Positions 6,691 to 8,733 of a stretch of DNA of 8,733 bases are shown piece after piece. How positions within the stretch are numbered: the first letter of the stretch is position 1; each line of letters starts with the position of its first letter. The notes beneath the pieces are model-generated. The model was not told the DNA's origin. It made no database searches and worked only from the letters and a program-made list of their open reading frames with translations. Source of the DNA: Ktedonobacteraceae bacterium (GTDB lineage: Bacteria; Chloroflexota; Ktedonobacteria; Ktedonobacterales; Ktedonobacteraceae); the NCBI GenBank assembly GCA_017354095.1, contig JAFMRP010000151.1, forward strand, positions 1 through 8,733, read 5' to 3'. A program made the position numbers and the translations under genes.

Positions 6691-6720
6691 CAGAAATATT
6701 TCAGAAATTTGTAAATTCTG
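6691..6720. repeat. CAGAA repeat cluster, possible operator
   Basis: CAGAAATAT (6691) and CAGAAATTT (6702) are direct repeats 11 bp apart, about one helix turn. The second also forms an imperfect palindrome with an inverted TTCTG at 6716-6720 (CAGAAATTTGTAAATTCTG). Three half-sites on one DNA face suit a repeating DNA-binding protein. They lie about 120-150 bp upstream of HtrA and about 190-220 bp upstream of the TPR gene. The region is AT-rich, so chance is a real alternative. Confidence 0.35.
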
Positions 6721-6849
6721 TGTAAGACTTGTATTTCCTCCAGACACTCGATTCCAAATGGGCTATATGAGGGCAAAAGGATTGGCAGATGCATTTCGCT
6801 TTATAATTCTAAAATGCCTGGAAGACGGCACAAGTACTGCGGGGGCTTG

Positions 6850-6878
6850 CCCATTACATACTATAATGAGATAATGGG
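6850..6878 (+). promoter_or_regulatory. Candidate TPR-gene promoter: TATAAT enclosed by a CCCATTA/TAATGGG dyad
   Basis: A perfect TATAAT (6862-6867) lies 43 nt before the GTG start of the TPR gene. It sits almost exactly at the centre of a 7-bp inverted repeat (CCCATTA 6850-6856, TAATGGG 6872-6878) with a 15-nt spacer. There is no good -35 (6839-6844 is GCGGGG) and no TGN extension, so an activator or another sigma factor may be needed. An upstream TATAAT (6802-6807), with TTGGCA 14 bp before it, is a weaker alternative. Confidence 0.38.
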
Positions 6879-6910
6879 GCCAGACTTAACATGGATTGAG
6901 AGGAGTTGCA

Positions 6911-7978
6911 GTGGATCTGGAAGACGCACGGCTGCCCCATAACCAGTATACAGCGACATCATCAATTACAGAGCAGCAGGCGGAGGAATCGCCTGAGATG
7001 CTCCACAAATATGCCCAAGATCTGTTACAAAACAGAATGTATCAGCCTGCACAGCGAACATTTTTGCGCCTGCTCCAGAAGGATCCTCAGGACGAAGCAG
7101 CGATGCTGGGGCTTGCTGAAGTGCTCGATCGTCGAGAGCGCTATGAAGAGCTGTACACTGCCGCGCAGCAATTGCTTGAGCAACGCCCCGATTCGGCTCT
7201 GAGCCTGGCATATAAAGCGCGTGCACTACAAAAGCTTGAACGCTATTCGGCGGCGACTGTCGCGAATGACCAGGCACTTCTGCTCGATAGTCGTCTCGGC
7301 CTGGCCTGGATTAACCGCAGCGGGCTACAGCTCTTGCAAGGGAAACTACCGGAAGCGCTGCGCAGTTCGTTTCGTGCCATTGAATTCGCACCTGGCGACT
7401 CACGAGCCTGGGCAAACCACAGTATCGCCCTGCTCAACTATGAACGCCTGGGAGAGGCCCTGGACGCTATCGACCACAGCCTGAAGATCGATCCAGAAAG
7501 TCTTTTTTCGCTCCAGATCAAAGGGGAATTGTTGTGCAAGCTGGGGCGTATGCAAGAAGTACTGCCGGTGGTACGCGCCGCGCTGGCGCTTCAACCCACC
7601 CATATTCCCTCACTCATCCAGGCTGCACAGGCTCTGCGCCAGCTAGAGATGTATGAGATGTTAAAAGAGGTGGCCCATCAGTTAACCCAGCTGATGCCCC
7701 AGGAACTCTTCGTCTGGGAACATTACATGCGTGCGCTGCGTGGACTGGGCCAGTACACTGATGCGCTTGCTGCCCTCGACTATCTGATCGAGCTGGATCC
7801 CTCCAACGCGCGCTTCTGGACGTTCAAGGCCGATACGCTCTACCGGTTAGAGCGCTACCGCGAGGCGTCAGGTGCGTCTGAGCGAGCTCTGCGCCTGGCC
7901 CCTAACTTCGCGCCAGCGCGTCGCATCCATGATAAAGCACTGCGCCTGATGTACCAGCGCAAAGAAAAGCGCTCGTAG
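6911..7978 (+). CDS. TPR-repeat protein (about nine tetratricopeptide repeats)
   Basis: This is probably a protein-interaction scaffold; its partner is unknown. I chose GTG 6911 (355 residues) because GAGAGGAG stands 5 nt upstream. A TTG at 6896 would add five residues but overlaps that ribosome site. After a polar N-terminus of about 28 residues, repeats of about 34 residues run nearly to the end. The clearest are at about 30-63, 98-131, 132-163, 164-197, 265-298 and 299-332, with typical endings such as ALKIDP-like LKIDPES, IELDPSN and LRLAPNF. The ones at 64-97, 198-230 and 231-264 are weaker. There is no signal peptide, membrane helix or enzymatic domain, so it should be cytoplasmic. It stands alone on its strand, divergent from HtrA and convergent with the HD protein. 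Confidence 0.9.
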   Translation: MDLEDARLPHNQYTATSSITEQQAEESPEMLHKYAQDLLQNRMYQPAQRTFLRLLQKDPQDEAAMLGLAEVLDRRERYEELYTAAQQLLEQRPDSALSLAYKARALQKLERYSAATVANDQALLLDSRLGLAWINRSGLQLLQGKLPEALRSSFRAIEFAPGDSRAWANHSIALLNYERLGEALDAIDHSLKIDPESLFSLQIKGELLCKLGRMQEVLPVVRAALALQPTHIPSLIQAAQALRQLEMYEMLKEVAHQLTQLMPQELFVWEHYMRALRGLGQYTDALAALDYLIELDPSNARFWTFKADTLYRLERYREASGASERALRLAPNFAPARRIHDKALRLMYQRKEKRS

Positions 7979-8007
7979 CACATCAATGCAGCGCCTAGCA
8001 CGGCTGT

Positions 8008-8733
8008 TTACAGAAGGTTTTCCAGCATGGGCAGTAAGGTGTCATCGCGGCGTGGAAGGAGTAGTGGACGCAGACGATCTGGTACGACGATGCGAATGCG
8101 CCGCTGGTGATTCTCGTATCGCGCCAGGTCATCGGATTGCAGGCCGGTCACCTCTACCCAGGTCATCAATGGGCGCATACCAACCGGTGGATGGTCATTG
8201 GCAACCCACACATCCATTTCCCACTTCTCTGGGCGGGGAATATCAAACAGCAGTTCATGACAGGCAATCTCGGTTCCCAGAGTCTCCGATAGACCGGCAG
8301 CCAGTGCCTGCTCAATGCGCCGGCAGCGCTCAGCATCCCAGAAGAGTGCGTCAAGCTGGTTAAAGAGCCGTCCAGCCATCCGGCTTATCTCCAGGACGCC
8401 TTTATAAGGTCGGCGCAGATCCAGGTCAGCGGCCAGCGCGCGCGAGCTAGCCGGCATGGATGACGTATGCAAAAGAGCCAGAAGCGAGGCATCATTCAAG
8501 CCTAATAGTTGCTGAGCATCCAGAACTCCGGCGGTAAGCGCATCGTAGACGGCCCGCACCAGCATAATCTGGAAGGCGCGGCTGGTATGGTGCCAGTAGA
8601 TGTTGTCAAACATCTCCTGGCGCGCGTGCAGCAGCGAGTGCAGCGGACTGACACCCTTATGGGTTACGACGATGCGGCGGCGGCTGTTCACGTCAGGATG
8701 CACACGCAGCGAACCGATCAGACGCGAGACATC
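8008..8733 (-). CDS. HD-superfamily phosphohydrolase, C-terminal part (cut by window edge)
   Basis: The frame stays open to nt 8733, so the true start lies beyond the right edge. The GTG at 8703 is internal, because the ten codons before it (DVSRLIGSLR) continue the family sequence. The 241 visible residues match the back half of dGTPase-like HD phosphohydrolases of the YwfO/COG1078 type. They show RLIGSLRV, then IVVTHKGVSPLHSLLHARQEMF and NIYWHHTSRAFQIML, the helices that follow the catalytic core. The metal-binding H...HD...D residues are outside the window, so activity cannot be checked. Such enzymes hydrolyse nucleotide triphosphates or related phosphate esters; the substrate here is unknown. 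It ends 29 nt from the TPR gene, convergently, with no clear terminator in between. Confidence 0.82.
   Translation of the reverse strand, partial: DVSRLIGSLRVHPDVNSRRRIVVTHKGVSPLHSLLHARQEMFDNIYWHHTSRAFQIMLVRAVYDALTAGVLDAQQLLGLNDASLLALLHTSSMPASSRALAADLDLRRPYKGVLEISRMAGRLFNQLDALFWDAERCRRIEQALAAGLSETLGTEIACHELLFDIPRPEKWEMDVWVANDHPPVGMRPLMTWVEVTGLQSDDLARYENHQRRIRIVVPDRLRPLLLPRRDDTLLPMLENLL

Larger units (their letters stand above)
6571..6910. other. Gene-free divergent control region between HtrA and the TPR gene
   Basis: This AT-rich stretch of about 340 nt separates two divergent genes. It contains the CAGAA repeat cluster (6691-6720), two perfect TATAAT hexamers on the plus strand (6802-6807 and 6862-6867), a GGGC-TT-GCCC mini-palindrome (6843-6852) and a dyad around the second TATAAT. 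I see no open frame with a ribosome site and no RNA gene. A minus-strand promoter for HtrA must lie here, but no clear -35/-10 pair stands out. Confidence 0.55.

Noticed and set aside
7967..7995. GCGCT...AGCGC pairing at the end of the TPR gene as a terminator
   Set aside because: The stem is short and bulged, with no T-run on either strand, so it could be chance.
7986..8363. Plus-strand open frame opposite the HD phosphohydrolase
   Set aside because: It is antisense to a frame with clear family sequence that continues to the window edge, and it has no domain of its own.

Overview
The window is about 8.7 kb of moderately GC-rich bacterial chromosome carrying eight genes: seven sizeable regulatory, membrane, envelope or metabolic genes plus one edge fragment. 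The mix fits a large-genome, soil-type bacterium. My best guess is Chloroflexota, class Ktedonobacteria. It rests on a Ser/Thr kinase with zinc ribbons, an ECF sigma/anti-sigma pair with a Thr/Ala/Gln-rich extracellular linker, a Q/P-rich HtrA and citrate synthase sequence style. The assignment is inference from protein style only. I see no tRNA, rRNA, CRISPR array, transposase or phage gene.

Layout. (1) nt 1-1155, +: the 3' part of a kinase gene that enters from the left edge. It holds the tail of one kinase domain, two zinc ribbons and a second, degenerate kinase domain. (2) nt 1227-2354, -: citrate synthase, convergent with the kinase and separated from it by a strong hairpin. (3) nt 2355-2810: a gene-free divergent control region with a probable citrate synthase promoter and a block of G-rich TGGAGGGTTT-like repeats. 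(4) nt 2811-4234, +: an ECF sigma factor and its zinc-motif, membrane-bound anti-sigma factor, 20 bp apart. (5) nt 4383-5150, +: an orphan seven-helix membrane protein with its own candidate promoter. (6) nt 5233-6570, -: a membrane-anchored HtrA/DegS-type serine protease with one PDZ domain, convergent with the seven-helix gene across a terminator hairpin. (7) nt 6571-6910: a gene-free divergent region with operator-like repeats. (8) nt 6911-7978, +: a TPR-repeat protein. (9) nt 8008-8733, -: the C-terminal part of an HD-superfamily phosphohydrolase that runs off the right edge.

How the genes may work together. The centre of the window looks like an envelope-sensing module. An ECF sigma factor is held by a membrane anti-sigma factor with a long outside segment. 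Next to it lie a seven-helix protein of sensor-like topology and a protease with the same layout as DegS, the enzyme that starts cleavage of the anti-sigma factor RseA in E. coli. No direct evidence ties the protease to this anti-sigma factor; the link rests on neighbourhood and domain layout. Citrate synthase (TCA cycle), the TPR protein and the HD hydrolase appear to be separate transcription units.
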